Shown piece after piece: positions 24,663 to 32,669 of a stretch of 64,000 bases of DNA (the stretch's first letter is position 1; each line of letters opens with the position of its first letter). The notes beneath the pieces were generated by a model. It did no database searches, had not been told where the DNA came from, and worked only from the letters and a program-made list of their open reading frames with translations. This DNA comes from an uncultured Eubacteriales bacterium. Lineage in GTDB: Bacteria; Bacillota; Clostridia; Oscillospirales; CAG-272. Location of the stretch: the NCBI GenBank assembly GCA_948467545.1, contig CAOKER010000006.1:1-64000 (forward strand), given 5' to 3'. The translations under genes and the position numbers were made by a program.

Positions 24663-26717
24663 TCAATATTGAGTGAAAATCAAACCTATATCGTTTACAC
24701 AATACAGCGCGAGAGGATCGAACGTATTCCATGCATAACGAGTAGAATACCCCCCGTTATCAAGAAATACATTGCTCCCGTCGGTTATAAGCGCCATATG
24801 AAGATGATAAGAACCCGATGAACCGGTATCCCCTGTCCTGCCTATCAATTCTCCTTTTGATATCTGATATGCAGAAGAAGATAAATTTGGGTTTGTCGAA
24901 CTAACGCTTTCCGCTAAATGCTGATAAAGAATCCTAAGCTTTGTATTTGAATTATACACATATGCATCGGTTTCAATCACTGCATAATATCCACAGCCAA
25001 ACGACGGATCATAGTCATGTTTAACACATCGTCCGGACGAAACAGAATACAGCGCTGTTCTGTTTGCAGCAGGAATATCAATAGCGCTGTGAAAAGTATA
25101 CGAGCCGAGATCCCTGTATCCGTATGCAGACGACACCCTCTTCGGTGCTACAGGCCAGGAAAAACCGAGAGACTGGTAGTATTCCTCCGCACGGTTATAA
25201 TCGTAGTCGTATTCAATATACCACTGCTGAGATTCCGCGCCCGTATCCGGTTTAAGAACAACATTCTCACCGGAGTAATCCATAACATATCCCGGATTAT
25301 CCCGAAAAGATATTTTATACGCACTGTTCGGATCTGTATTTGAATGATATTCCGGAACCGCATAAAATACCAGATGCTCTTCGCTCGCCCCATTATTAGT
25401 ATATGTCCATACACTGTTGCCGTTTCCTATTCCTCCGCGAACGTCAAGTACCACCCCGTAGCCGTTATAGCTGCAAGTAGGCGAAGCAGTGTAATATCTG
25501 CCGGAGCTGTTATAGGTCAGTCTGAATTGCTGAGCATTGCTCGACTGATATTCTTCTTTTAGCTTTATCTGCTGACCGCTTGCATTAAGACTTCTTTCCA
25601 CTGTCATATATAAACCGTTTGCTTTATTTCTAAACTTGAATATCTGTTCGGGAACCGGTTCCAGATACCACTCCTGAAATGCCGAATTTCCGAGCGCCGC
25701 AAGATTAACTCTTGCATTGCTTGCCGTTGAAGAATTTTCAATACTCAATGCAAGATTAAGATTTCTCGCCGGTGACAGCTTGTAGGTCCCGTTTTCCTGA
25801 CGCTTTATTCTCCATGTCTGCTCGGACGCATATGACCACCCGTAAATTATCACCTGAGCGCCTGCGACACAGTTTGCCCTGCCGTCAAGCACCATATCGC
25901 CGCTTGAATATATACCGGCAGACACAAGATCCGTATGCAGTACATACATGTCTCCGCTGTCATGAGATATCATCCAGTGTTCCGACGGATATTCTCCTTT
26001 AGGATATTGCTGCACCGGTGTTCCGTTTGCCGTACCGTTTCCGGATATATCAAGATACATTCCGCTGCCGCGGTTCCGCAGGCAATACCTCTGACCTACA
26101 ATCGGATCAGTTTCCTCTATGTACCACTCCTGTTCGGCAGCTCCGTTTCTGATTGATGCAAGAACAATTCCGGCATTTTGTAAAGTCGAAGCTTCGTGCA
26201 CGGCAAGACATGCGGAGGAATTTCTTGCGGAAATAATTTTATATGCCCCGTTAGATAGCTTTTGAAGACTCCATGATTGCCTGGGACCGGATCCTTCCTT
26301 GTAAGAAAGTACAACGTCGCTTCCAACAGCCCCATTGTAGCTTGACTTAATAACCATGCTGTTTCCTGAAATCAGATTGCTTTCAAAAACATAGTATCCC
26401 ATCGAATCAAAGCGCAGCGTCCATCTCAGAGACAGATAATCGCCTTCGGGATATTGCTGTATAGCCGTACCTTCTGCCGTACTGTTTCCGCGGACATCAA
26501 GATACATTCCGCTGCCGCGGTTTCTCAGACGATACGTTCGGCCGACATCATAGGTAGATATAGTGCTCATCGGCATAATCCCTGAATCGTATTCATTTTG
26601 GAATTCGGCATTTCCTGACGGTGAGGTGCCCTCCGTCCGTGCCGCTATCTCCAAAGGAAATGACAGCACAACGACGGACAAGAAAAACGCGAGTACCTTA
26701 AGCCTTGTTTTTTTCAT
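24663..26717 (-). CDS. Secreted protein with three ricin-type trefoil lectin domains and an M23 peptidase
   Basis: A 684-residue extracellular protein. A signal peptide (MKKTRLKVLAFFLSVVVLSF) follows an ideal AAAGGAGG six to seven bases before the ATG; the longer open frame upstream is not used. Three RICIN_B_lectin_2-like regions follow, recognisable by repeats such as YRLRNRGSGMYLDVRGN, QQYPEGDYLSLRW and AAEQEWYIEETDP. The C-terminal domain is M23-like: AYGYRDLG, then FHSAIDIP (His and Asp) and SYHLHMAL (HxH), the zinc ligands of lysostaphin-type endopeptidases. It probably binds a glycan and cuts peptidoglycan cross-links. Confidence 0.88.
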   Translation of the reverse strand: MKKTRLKVLAFFLSVVVLSFPLEIAARTEGTSPSGNAEFQNEYDSGIMPMSTISTYDVGRTYRLRNRGSGMYLDVRGNSTAEGTAIQQYPEGDYLSLRWTLRFDSMGYYVFESNLISGNSMVIKSSYNGAVGSDVVLSYKEGSGPRQSWSLQKLSNGAYKIISARNSSACLAVHEASTLQNAGIVLASIRNGAAEQEWYIEETDPIVGQRYCLRNRGSGMYLDISGNGTANGTPVQQYPKGEYPSEHWMISHDSGDMYVLHTDLVSAGIYSSGDMVLDGRANCVAGAQVIIYGWSYASEQTWRIKRQENGTYKLSPARNLNLALSIENSSTASNARVNLAALGNSAFQEWYLEPVPEQIFKFRNKANGLYMTVERSLNASGQQIKLKEEYQSSNAQQFRLTYNSSGRYYTASPTCSYNGYGVVLDVRGGIGNGNSVWTYTNNGASEEHLVFYAVPEYHSNTDPNSAYKISFRDNPGYVMDYSGENVVLKPDTGAESQQWYIEYDYDYNRAEEYYQSLGFSWPVAPKRVSSAYGYRDLGSYTFHSAIDIPAANRTALYSVSSGRCVKHDYDPSFGCGYYAVIETDAYVYNSNTKLRILYQHLAESVSSTNPNLSSSAYQISKGELIGRTGDTGSSGSYHLHMALITDGSNVFLDNGGYSTRYAWNTFDPLALYCVNDIGLIFTQY

Positions 26718-27244
26718 GAAAAAACCTCCTTTTATTATGGGTCTAAGGTGTCTGTATTTCATCTTATATGGCTCTGAGATCCTCATAAGATGCCGTATAC
26801 ATCGCGGTGCCCGTATCATTTAACGCAGCAAGGGTATTTATTCAATTTTGTATATCATCGTAAAATATATGTTTTAATAAATTTCAAATACAGTCAAGAA
26901 TTATCAGCAAACAAGGACTAAAATATCCGACATTCGGTTTGATTTGTAATATTTGTCATTTTTATTATATACTTTTTTCGGTTTTGTGTCAATAGTTTTA
27001 TTTAAAATTATATTTTTTTGTAACATTTTTAGCTGCGTAAAAATATATACACTATAACGCCATGCGTATTAAAACAGTTCTGAAATAAAATTCTATAACC
27101 ATGACATTCGTACATGACATTCGTATATATTGCAACAGAAGTACAGCTTTGACATTTTAACTCGGACTGCGCCTAAGCGGAAAACAACACGGACTGCAGA
27201 CTGTATATCGAAGAAAAAATATATGATATAATAAGAAATAAAGC
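26718..27244. other. AT-rich divergent intergenic region
   Basis: No gene was found between the lectin/M23 gene and the rpmG promoter. A 13-bp direct duplication (CATGACATTCGTA) lies at about 27100-27125. Poly-A/T stretches dominate the rest. Confidence 0.5.
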
Positions 27245-27273
27245 TTGACAACATCTTTTTTTTATGGTATATT
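27245..27273 (+). promoter_or_regulatory. Sigma-A-type promoter for rpmG-secE-nusG
   Basis: TTGACA and TATATT are separated by exactly 17 bases. Transcription should start about position 27280, leaving a leader of roughly 155 bases before rpmG. Confidence 0.85.
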
Positions 27274-27279
27274 ATAGAT

Positions 27280-27298
27280 ACCTCGGCGAGGTTTTTTT
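27280..27298 (+). other. Terminator-like hairpin at the transcript start
   Basis: ACCTC-GGC-GAGGT followed by seven T residues begins about seven bases after the -10 element, so the RNA would start with this hairpin. It may cap or stabilise the 5' end, or cause early pausing. The rest of the leader (27299-27434) has no gene. Confidence 0.55.
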
Positions 27299-27434
27299 GT
27301 TGTGCGCTTTTTTCGCGCTGCGGCTTTCTGCGCCCGAGGGAGATATTATTATCGAAGGCGCTCCGGTCCGTTATGTAAATGACAAACACGCGTAGGGTTC
27401 CGAAGTGCCGCGAGGAAAGGAAAGGACAAGATAT

Positions 27435-27584
27435 ATGAGAGTCAAAGTTACCCTCGCATGCAGCGAATGCAAACAGCGCAATTACGACACTGCAAAAAAC
27501 AAGAAAAACGATCCCGACAGAATTGAGATCAGTAAATACTGCCGCTTTTGCCGTAAGCATACTGTTCACAAAGAAACCAAGTAA
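27435..27584 (+). CDS. rpmG: 50S ribosomal protein L33
   Basis: A 49-residue protein, [17 protein letters not shown] to HTVHKETK, with both zinc-binding pairs CSEC and CRFC. It is the zinc-containing form of L33. GGACAAGATAT, with AAAGG nine bases upstream, precedes the ATG. It is the first gene of rpmG-secE-nusG, the standard order in Firmicutes. Confidence 0.97.
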   Translation: MRVKVTLACSECKQRNYDTAKNKKNDPDRIEISKYCRFCRKHTVHKETK

Positions 27585-27595
27585 GGAGGTTCCAG

Positions 27596-27901
27596 ATGTC
27601 TGATATCGAAAAAAAGGAATCAGAGACCAAGACTGCCGTAAGTTCGGAAAAAACAGATAAAAAATCTGACAAGTCCGTGCAAAAGGCCGAAAAGGTCAAA
27701 AAAACTCCGCGAAGAGAACGCATCGCAAAGTCATTCCGCGAATATAAAAGTGAACTGAAAAAGATCGTCTGGTACAGCCGTGAACAGACTTTTCACAGCA
27801 CAATCGTTGTTCTCGTCAGCATTATCGCTTCTGCGGCGGTAATTGCGGTTGTGGACTTCAGTTTTTCACATCTTATTACGTGGCTCGGCTCACTTATATA
27901 A
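27596..27901 (+). CDS. secE: Preprotein translocase subunit SecE
   Basis: A 101-residue SecE with one C-terminal membrane helix. The signature FREYKSELKKIVWYSREQTF precedes the helix (TIVVLVSIIASAAVIAVVDF). A charged N-terminal extension of about 40 residues rich in Lys, Glu and Ser is longer than in Bacillus. AAGGAGG gives a strong start; the gene lies 11 bases after rpmG. Confidence 0.96.
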   Translation: MSDIEKKESETKTAVSSEKTDKKSDKSVQKAEKVKKTPRRERIAKSFREYKSELKKIVWYSREQTFHSTIVVLVSIIASAAVIAVVDFSFSHLITWLGSLI

Positions 27902-27914
27902 TCGGTGACAAACG

Positions 27915-28571
27915 ATGAGTGATTTCAGCGATTCAACCCCTGAAATAAGGTGGTATATTGCTCATACCTATTCAGGATACGAGAACAAAGTTAAAGCAAA
28001 TCTCGAAAAAATAATCGAGAACAGAGGTCTGCAGAACGTAATCGTCGACGTGAAAATTCCGGTGCGCATAATCGCAGAAGAACCCGAAGACGTTTCCGCC
28101 GTATCGGAAGATACCGAATCGGAGGATACTGAAATTGAAGACGATGAAACAAGCGAAGAAAGCAATGAAGCGGATATTGCAGAAAAAGCGGTTCCTCCCG
28201 CAAAAAAAATAACTGAGGAAAAGATTTTCCCGTGTTATGTGTTTGTCAAAATGATAATGAACGATGAAACATGGCATATAGTGCGTAATATACGCGGTGT
28301 AACCGGTTTTGTCGGCCCCGGTTCAAAACCGGTGCCGTTGTCGGAAGAAGAGGTTCTGGCAATCGGTGAACTTGAAGAAAAGACAGTTATAAATCTGAAT
28401 TATAAGGTCGGCGACAGCGTAAAAATCATTTCGGGATTTCTCAAGGATTTCGTCGGAGTTGTTGAAGACATTTCCGAGGATAAAAAGAAAATCAAGGTTC
28501 TTGCGTCGATGTTCGGACGAGATACCCCGGTTGAGCTCGATTCCAATGAGGTAGCTCCGCTCGAAAACTGA
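27915..28571 (+). CDS. nusG: Transcription termination/antitermination factor NusG with an acidic insertion
   Basis: A 218-residue NusG that travels with RNA polymerase and modulates pausing and termination. The NGN domain is recognisable in RWYIAHTYSGYENKVKANLE and EEKIFPCYVFVKMIMNDETW; the C-terminal KOW domain is GDSVKIISGFLKDFVGVVED. Between the NGN strands (residues about 55-100) lies an acidic stretch (SEDTESEDTEIEDDETSEES), about 40 residues longer than usual. It lies 13 bases after secE. The stop codon lies inside the first unit of a long tandem array. Confidence 0.95.
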   Translation: MSDFSDSTPEIRWYIAHTYSGYENKVKANLEKIIENRGLQNVIVDVKIPVRIIAEEPEDVSAVSEDTESEDTEIEDDETSEESNEADIAEKAVPPAKKITEEKIFPCYVFVKMIMNDETWHIVRNIRGVTGFVGPGSKPVPLSEEEVLAIGELEEKTVINLNYKVGDSVKIISGFLKDFVGVVEDISEDKKKIKVLASMFGRDTPVELDSNEVAPLEN

Positions 28572-28672
28572 TTCGAACTGATTCCAACTGATTCGAACTG
28601 ATTCATAACTGATTAGGAACTAATTCGAAAATGATTCGGAACTGATTCGAAATTAATTCGGAATTAATTAGA
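28566..28672 (+). repeat. About ten 10-11-bp tandem repeats beginning at the nusG stop codon
   Basis: Units of the form AACTGATTCG (also ACTGATTCC, ACTGATTAGG, AATTAATTCG) continue for about 105 bases. The first unit includes the TGA of nusG (28569-28571), and nearly every later unit also contains TGA or TAA. Confidence 0.9.
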
Positions 28673-28749
28673 TTGTCATTCGTACGCTTTCCTGCCGTAA
28701 CCGGCATGTGAAATGCGTTTCCGCCGTTTCCTCTCAATCAGGATTCGGC

Positions 28750-28830
28750 ACGTGGGAGGGAGAAAATTTTTAATCTCCCGTTTTACTATGCGGCAGCTGC
28801 CGTAAAACCGTTTATACGGTTTACCACGAT
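28750..28830 (+). promoter_or_regulatory. Candidate L1-binding leader of rplK-rplA
   Basis: GTGGGAGG at 28752, an AATT-rich inner hairpin with TCTCCC, and a closing TTTACCAC at 28821 resemble the L1-binding site that precedes rplK in many bacteria, where L1 represses its own operon. The match is by eye. The rest of the nusG-rplK spacer contains only the tandem array. Confidence 0.5.
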
Positions 28831-28849
28831 TTCGGAGGTGTAATTTAAA

Positions 28850-29275
28850 ATGGCAAAAAAAGTACAAGGTTATATAAAACTCCAGCTTAACGCCGGAAAA
28901 GCTACTCCGCAGCCCCCTGTCGGTCCTGCTCTGGGTCAGTATGGCGTAAGCATTGCAAACTTCACAAAAGAATTCAACGAACGCACAAAAAATCAAATAG
29001 GTCTCATTATCCCTGTTGTTATAACAGTTTATGCCGACCGCTCGTTCACATTCATTACCAAGACTCCGCCTGCTCCTGTTCTTATTAAAAAGGCTTGCGG
29101 TATCGAAACAGCGTCCGCAAGACCTCAGGCCGACAAGGTTGCCAAACTTACAAAGGAACAGCTCAAGCAGATAGCAGAAACCAAAATGCCTGATCTTAAT
29201 GCAGCTTCGCTTGAAGCAGCTATGAGTATGATCGCCGGAACAGCTCGCAGCATGGGCGTTACCGTCGAAGAATAA
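28850..29275 (+). CDS. rplK: 50S ribosomal protein L11
   Basis: A 141-residue L11, the stalk-base protein of the GTPase centre. [20 protein letters not shown], the [19 protein letters not shown] hinge, and the C-terminal [14 protein letters not shown] are canonical. CGGAGG lies 11 bases before the ATG. It is translated with rplA, which begins 19 bases after it. Confidence 0.98.
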   Translation: MAKKVQGYIKLQLNAGKATPQPPVGPALGQYGVSIANFTKEFNERTKNQIGLIIPVVITVYADRSFTFITKTPPAPVLIKKACGIETASARPQADKVAKLTKEQLKQIAETKMPDLNAASLEAAMSMIAGTARSMGVTVEE

Positions 29276-29294
29276 GCGAAGGAGGATTAAGATA

Positions 29295-29987
29295 ATGAAT
29301 AAGGGTAAAAGATACAGTGAAAGCGTAAAGCTTATCGACAAAGCTACTATATATGAGCCGGCAGAGGCTCTTGATCTTGTCTGCAAAACCGCCCGTGCAA
29401 AGTTCGATGAAACAATTGAAATTCATGTCCGTCTCGGCGTCGATTCCCGCCACGCAGATCAGCAGGTTCGCGGAGCCGTTGTACTTCCCAACGGAACAGG
29501 TAAAAACGTTCGTGTTCTCGCATTTTGCAAGGGAGATAACGCAGCTGCGGCACAGGCTGCGGGAGCTGACTATGTAGGAGCGGAAGAATATGCCGAGAAA
29601 ATTCAAAAAGAAAACTGGTTTGATTTTGATGTCATTATAGCTACCCCCGACATGATGGGAGTTATCGGACGTCTCGGTAAAATTCTCGGTCCCAAGGGCC
29701 TCATGCCTAATCCTAAAGCCGGAACGGTAACAACAGACGTTGCCCGTGCAGTAAATGACGCCAAGGCCGGTAAAATTGAGTACCGACTCGACAAGACCAA
29801 CATAATTCACTGCATAATCGGCAAAGCCTCTTTCGGCGTCGAAAAGTTGGGTGAAAACTTTGAAGCGCTCCTCGGAGCCATAATCAAGGCTAAACCGGCA
29901 GCTTCAAAAGGCCAGTATATTCGCAGCTGCGTAGTCGCTTCTACAATGGGCCCCGGTATAAGAGTCAACACATCAAAAATCGGCTGA
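29295..29987 (+). CDS. rplA: 50S ribosomal protein L1
   Basis: A 230-residue L1. The opening [20 protein letters not shown], the domain II segment [19 protein letters not shown], and [20 protein letters not shown] are diagnostic. GGAGG lies before the ATG. The next genes are not rplJ-rplL-rpoB-rpoC as in most Firmicutes; instead a noncoding region and a FAD dehydrogenase follow. Confidence 0.98.
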   Translation: MNKGKRYSESVKLIDKATIYEPAEALDLVCKTARAKFDETIEIHVRLGVDSRHADQQVRGAVVLPNGTGKNVRVLAFCKGDNAAAAQAAGADYVGAEEYAEKIQKENWFDFDVIIATPDMMGVIGRLGKILGPKGLMPNPKAGTVTTDVARAVNDAKAGKIEYRLDKTNIIHCIIGKASFGVEKLGENFEALLGAIIKAKPAASKGQYIRSCVVASTMGPGIRVNTSKIG

Positions 29988-30178
29988 TCTCCTATAAAAA
30001 TCAGCTGTTATTAAAAGCAAGGCATCCTCTCGCCTCTAAGGCTAAGACGGGTTTCTTCGGATTTTTTAAGCGGCAACACGGTCTGCCATAGAATCTCCAT
30101 GAGGATGTTTTACGCTTATTTAATAAAAAATCATGTCGGAACAAAACCCGGACATAATCATTTTATATAAATAATATT
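29988..30178 (+). other. Noncoding stretch after rplA, possibly structured
   Basis: CATCCTC at about 30024 can pair with GAGGATG at about 30101, enclosing smaller hairpins such as GGCA...TGCC. It was compared with the L10 leader expected here and did not match. No gene was seen. Confidence 0.35.
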
Positions 30179-30244
30179 GGCAGGATTTTGCCGGGAGCGC
30201 AGCCGTGAAAAACCGCGGCTATACGTTATCTGCTGAATCCTGCC
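30179..30244 (+). other. Closed long hairpin, candidate structured RNA
   Basis: GGCAGGATT and AATCCTGCC are perfect 9-bp arms 48 bases apart; inside, AGCCG and CGGCT pair again. No T-run follows, so it is not a standard terminator. It lies about 110 bases upstream of the FAD dehydrogenase gene. Confidence 0.5.
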
Positions 30245-30355
30245 ATACTTATTTTGAAAGCTCATATCATAAATTTAAAACTGTATACCATACTATAAAA
30301 CACATATGCCATCATATCCCCTGCAAAATATGTCTGCGGCATCTGTAAAAGGAGC

Positions 30356-31762
30356 ATGAATATCTTGAATAAAATTAACTGCGATTTGATAATTGTCGGC
30401 GCCGGACCGGCCGGAATCTTCACCGCACTTGAGCTTATACGCCGCGAAAAGAAAAAACACATAATTATTGTGGAAAAAGGACTTCCGATTGAAAAAAGGC
30501 GCTGTCCAAAAAGTCAAACTCAAAAATGCATAAACTGTAAACCTCATTGCCATATTACTACCGGTTTTTCCGGCGCGGGGGCATTTTCGGACGGAAAACT
30601 GTCTCTGAGCTGTGAAGTAGGCGGAGATTTGCCTCAGCTTATGGGCGACGATATTGTACAAAATACAATTGATTATACAGATAAAATCTACCTTGAATTC
30701 GGTGCCGATACAAAAATTGAAGGAATAGGAAACAGCGATGAAGTAAAGGAAATACGAAAAAGAGCCATTGTAGCAGGGCTAAAGCTTGTCGACTGTCCGA
30801 TACGTCATTTGGGAACCGAGCATGCACACGAAATTTATTACGCAATTGAGCAGTATCTTCTGAAAAATGGTGTTGAAATGCTGTTCAACCATGAATGTAC
30901 AAATCTTAAAATTGCAGACGGCAAGTGTCTCGGTGTTTATGTAAGCGGCAAGAACAATGATTTTGAAATCTGCGCCGACCATACCGTCGTGGCAACAGGA
31001 CGGCGCGGCGCCGATTGGCTTGAACGTATATGCGCCGAACACGACATCGCGCATCAGCCCGGAACCGTAGATATTGGCGTACGGGTAGAAGTGAGAAACG
31101 AAATCATGGAAAAAGTGAACCGCGTACTCTATGAAAGCAAGCTCATCGGATATCCCCGTCCGTTTAAAAATAAGGTTCGTACATTTTGTCAAAATCCCGG
31201 AGGAATAGTCAGCCAGGAAAACTACGACAACGATCTTGCCGTTGTAAACGGACATTCATACAAGGATTTTAAGACCGACAACACAAATCTTGCAATTCTT
31301 GTCTCCCATAATTTCAATCAGCCGTTCAACCAACCGATTTCATACGCCCAAAAGGTAGGAGAGCTCACAAATATGCTCGGCGCGGGACACATTCTTGTTC
31401 AGCGTTACGGAGATATAATCGACGGCAAACGCACATGGCCCAAAGAGCTTGTACAATCAAATCTGCGCCCGTCCTTAAAAGACGCCGTTGCGGGAGATAT
31501 TACCGCCGCAATGCCATATCGCGCCATGGTCAACATTCTCAGCTTTATTCAAGCGCTTGATCAGGTAGTACCGGGATTCGCCTCCACAGAAACTCTTTTG
31601 TATTCTCCGGAACTCAAGTTTTACAGTAACCGCATAAAAATGGATCAGAATTTCAATACAAGCATCGAGGGACTTCATTGTCTCGGAGATTCCAGCGGCT
31701 GGACAAGAGGACTTATGATGGCGTCTGTAATGGGAGTGCTTATGGGGCGCTCTCTCGACTAA
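30356..31762 (+). CDS. FAD-dependent dehydrogenase/oxidoreductase (COG2509-like)
   Basis: A 468-residue flavoprotein. The Rossmann motif VGAGPAGIFTALEL (residues about 14-27) binds FAD. It is followed by a cysteine-rich motif CPKSQTQKCINCKPHCHITT, then GFSGAGAFSDGKLSL, which are typical of this uncharacterised family. The C-terminal end (GLHCLGDSSGWTRGLMMASVMG) closes the FAD fold. Substrate is unknown. The AGGAG lies only one base before the ATG, so a TTG nine bases downstream could be the real start. A GNAT gene follows on the same strand. Confidence 0.85.
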   Translation: MNILNKINCDLIIVGAGPAGIFTALELIRREKKKHIIIVEKGLPIEKRRCPKSQTQKCINCKPHCHITTGFSGAGAFSDGKLSLSCEVGGDLPQLMGDDIVQNTIDYTDKIYLEFGADTKIEGIGNSDEVKEIRKRAIVAGLKLVDCPIRHLGTEHAHEIYYAIEQYLLKNGVEMLFNHECTNLKIADGKCLGVYVSGKNNDFEICADHTVVATGRRGADWLERICAEHDIAHQPGTVDIGVRVEVRNEIMEKVNRVLYESKLIGYPRPFKNKVRTFCQNPGGIVSQENYDNDLAVVNGHSYKDFKTDNTNLAILVSHNFNQPFNQPISYAQKVGELTNMLGAGHILVQRYGDIIDGKRTWPKELVQSNLRPSLKDAVAGDITAAMPYRAMVNILSFIQALDQVVPGFASTETLLYSPELKFYSNRIKMDQNFNTSIEGLHCLGDSSGWTRGLMMASVMGVLMGRSLD

Positions 31763-31794
31763 ACATATATATAAATTATAAGCCTCTCACAGAG

Positions 31795-32247
31795 ATGAAA
31801 GTAAAAAAAGTAACGGGCGACAGAAGACGTTATCTTCCACTGCTGTTATTGGCCGACGAGCAAGAAGATATGATCGACAGATACATCGGTAAAGGCACAA
31901 TGTATATACTGGAGCATGAAGGAGTAAAATGCGAATGTATCGTAACCGACGAAGGCGGCGGGATTCTTGAAATTAAGAACATCGCTACCGTTCCGGAGCA
32001 CCGCGGCAAGGGATACGGAAGGATAATGATTGAATATATCGCCGCAAAATACAAAGGTCCGTATTCCGTTTTGCAGGCCGGAACCGGCGACAGTCCGCAG
32101 ACTATTCCATTTTACGAAAAGTGCGGCTTTGTCCGCTCACATGTTATCAAAAATTTCTTTACCGAGAATTATGACCACCCCATATATGAATGCGGTATAA
32201 AGCTGCAGGATATGGTCATCATGCAAAGGAAACTCAACAAGGAATAA
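31795..32247 (+). CDS. GNAT-family N-acetyltransferase
   Basis: A 150-residue acetyltransferase of GNAT fold. The acetyl-CoA motif is visible as IKNIATVPEHRGKGYGRIMI, followed by AGTGDSPQTIPFYEKCGF, the usual C-terminal strand. The frame remains open upstream into the preceding gene, but the ATG at MKVKKVTG gives the family length. Substrate unknown. It lies 32 bases after the FAD dehydrogenase gene and probably shares its transcript. Confidence 0.88.
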   Translation: MKVKKVTGDRRRYLPLLLLADEQEDMIDRYIGKGTMYILEHEGVKCECIVTDEGGGILEIKNIATVPEHRGKGYGRIMIEYIAAKYKGPYSVLQAGTGDSPQTIPFYEKCGFVRSHVIKNFFTENYDHPIYECGIKLQDMVIMQRKLNKE

Positions 32248-32335
32248 AGACTGCCGCAAAATGCTTATACAGGCGGCAGCCGAACCGCATAAATTATAAA
32301 AAACATCAATTTATTATTCTGTATTATTTAATAAT

Positions 32336-32402
32336 AAAAGCTCCTGCCGAACAAAACCGGACTGCCCCAAATAGTGCAGACAGTACCGGCGGGAGCTTTT
32401 AT
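32336..32402 (+). terminator. Intrinsic terminator after the GNAT gene
   Basis: AAAAGCTCCTGCCG and CGGCGGGAGCTTTT pair around a loop that holds smaller complementary parts, and the stem runs into TTTTATATTTT. A second, weaker hairpin (CTGCCG/CGGCAG) lies just upstream at 32251-32279. Confidence 0.85.
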
Positions 32403-32477
32403 ATTTTAAATCATTTAAGATAATTAACAGTCAGTTACACCGTCATCGAAAAAGCAATGCCTCCAACAATCCGCGGC

Positions 32478-32645
32478 ATAAACAGCTGCTTTCTATACAA
32501 ATATAGCCACTGCCATACAAATACAGCTGCCGCCATACAAATGCGGCTGCCCATACTATATCTGCCCATACTATATAGCTGCTGCCCATACAAATACAGC
32601 TACCGGCTATATAAATACAGCTGCCGCCTATACATATATAGTATT
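32478..32645. repeat. Tandem array of about 18-bp units
   Basis: Imperfect units such as CATACAAATACAGCTGCCGC are repeated about eight times, some shortened. The array lies about 25 bases beyond the stop codon of the HAD fusion gene. An apparent minus-strand reading frame across it (CIYIAGSCICMGSS) only reflects the repeat. Confidence 0.8.
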
Positions 32646-32669
32646 TCATTCTCGGTTATACGTCATTTA

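Noticed and set aside
28566..28672. A CRISPR array
   Set aside because: Units are 10-11 bases and contiguous, without spacers; no cas genes are in the window.
28676..29386. A 236-codon minus-strand frame across the rplK region
   Set aside because: Antisense to rplK and rplA; Cys/Phe/Arg-rich shadow translation.
30000..30120. An L10 leader after rplA
   Set aside because: No rplJ follows, and the conserved L10-binding bases were not recognised.
32443..32649. A 68-codon minus-strand frame with repeated Cys-Ile-Tyr motifs
   Set aside because: It is generated by the tandem array, has no ribosome site and no stable sequence.
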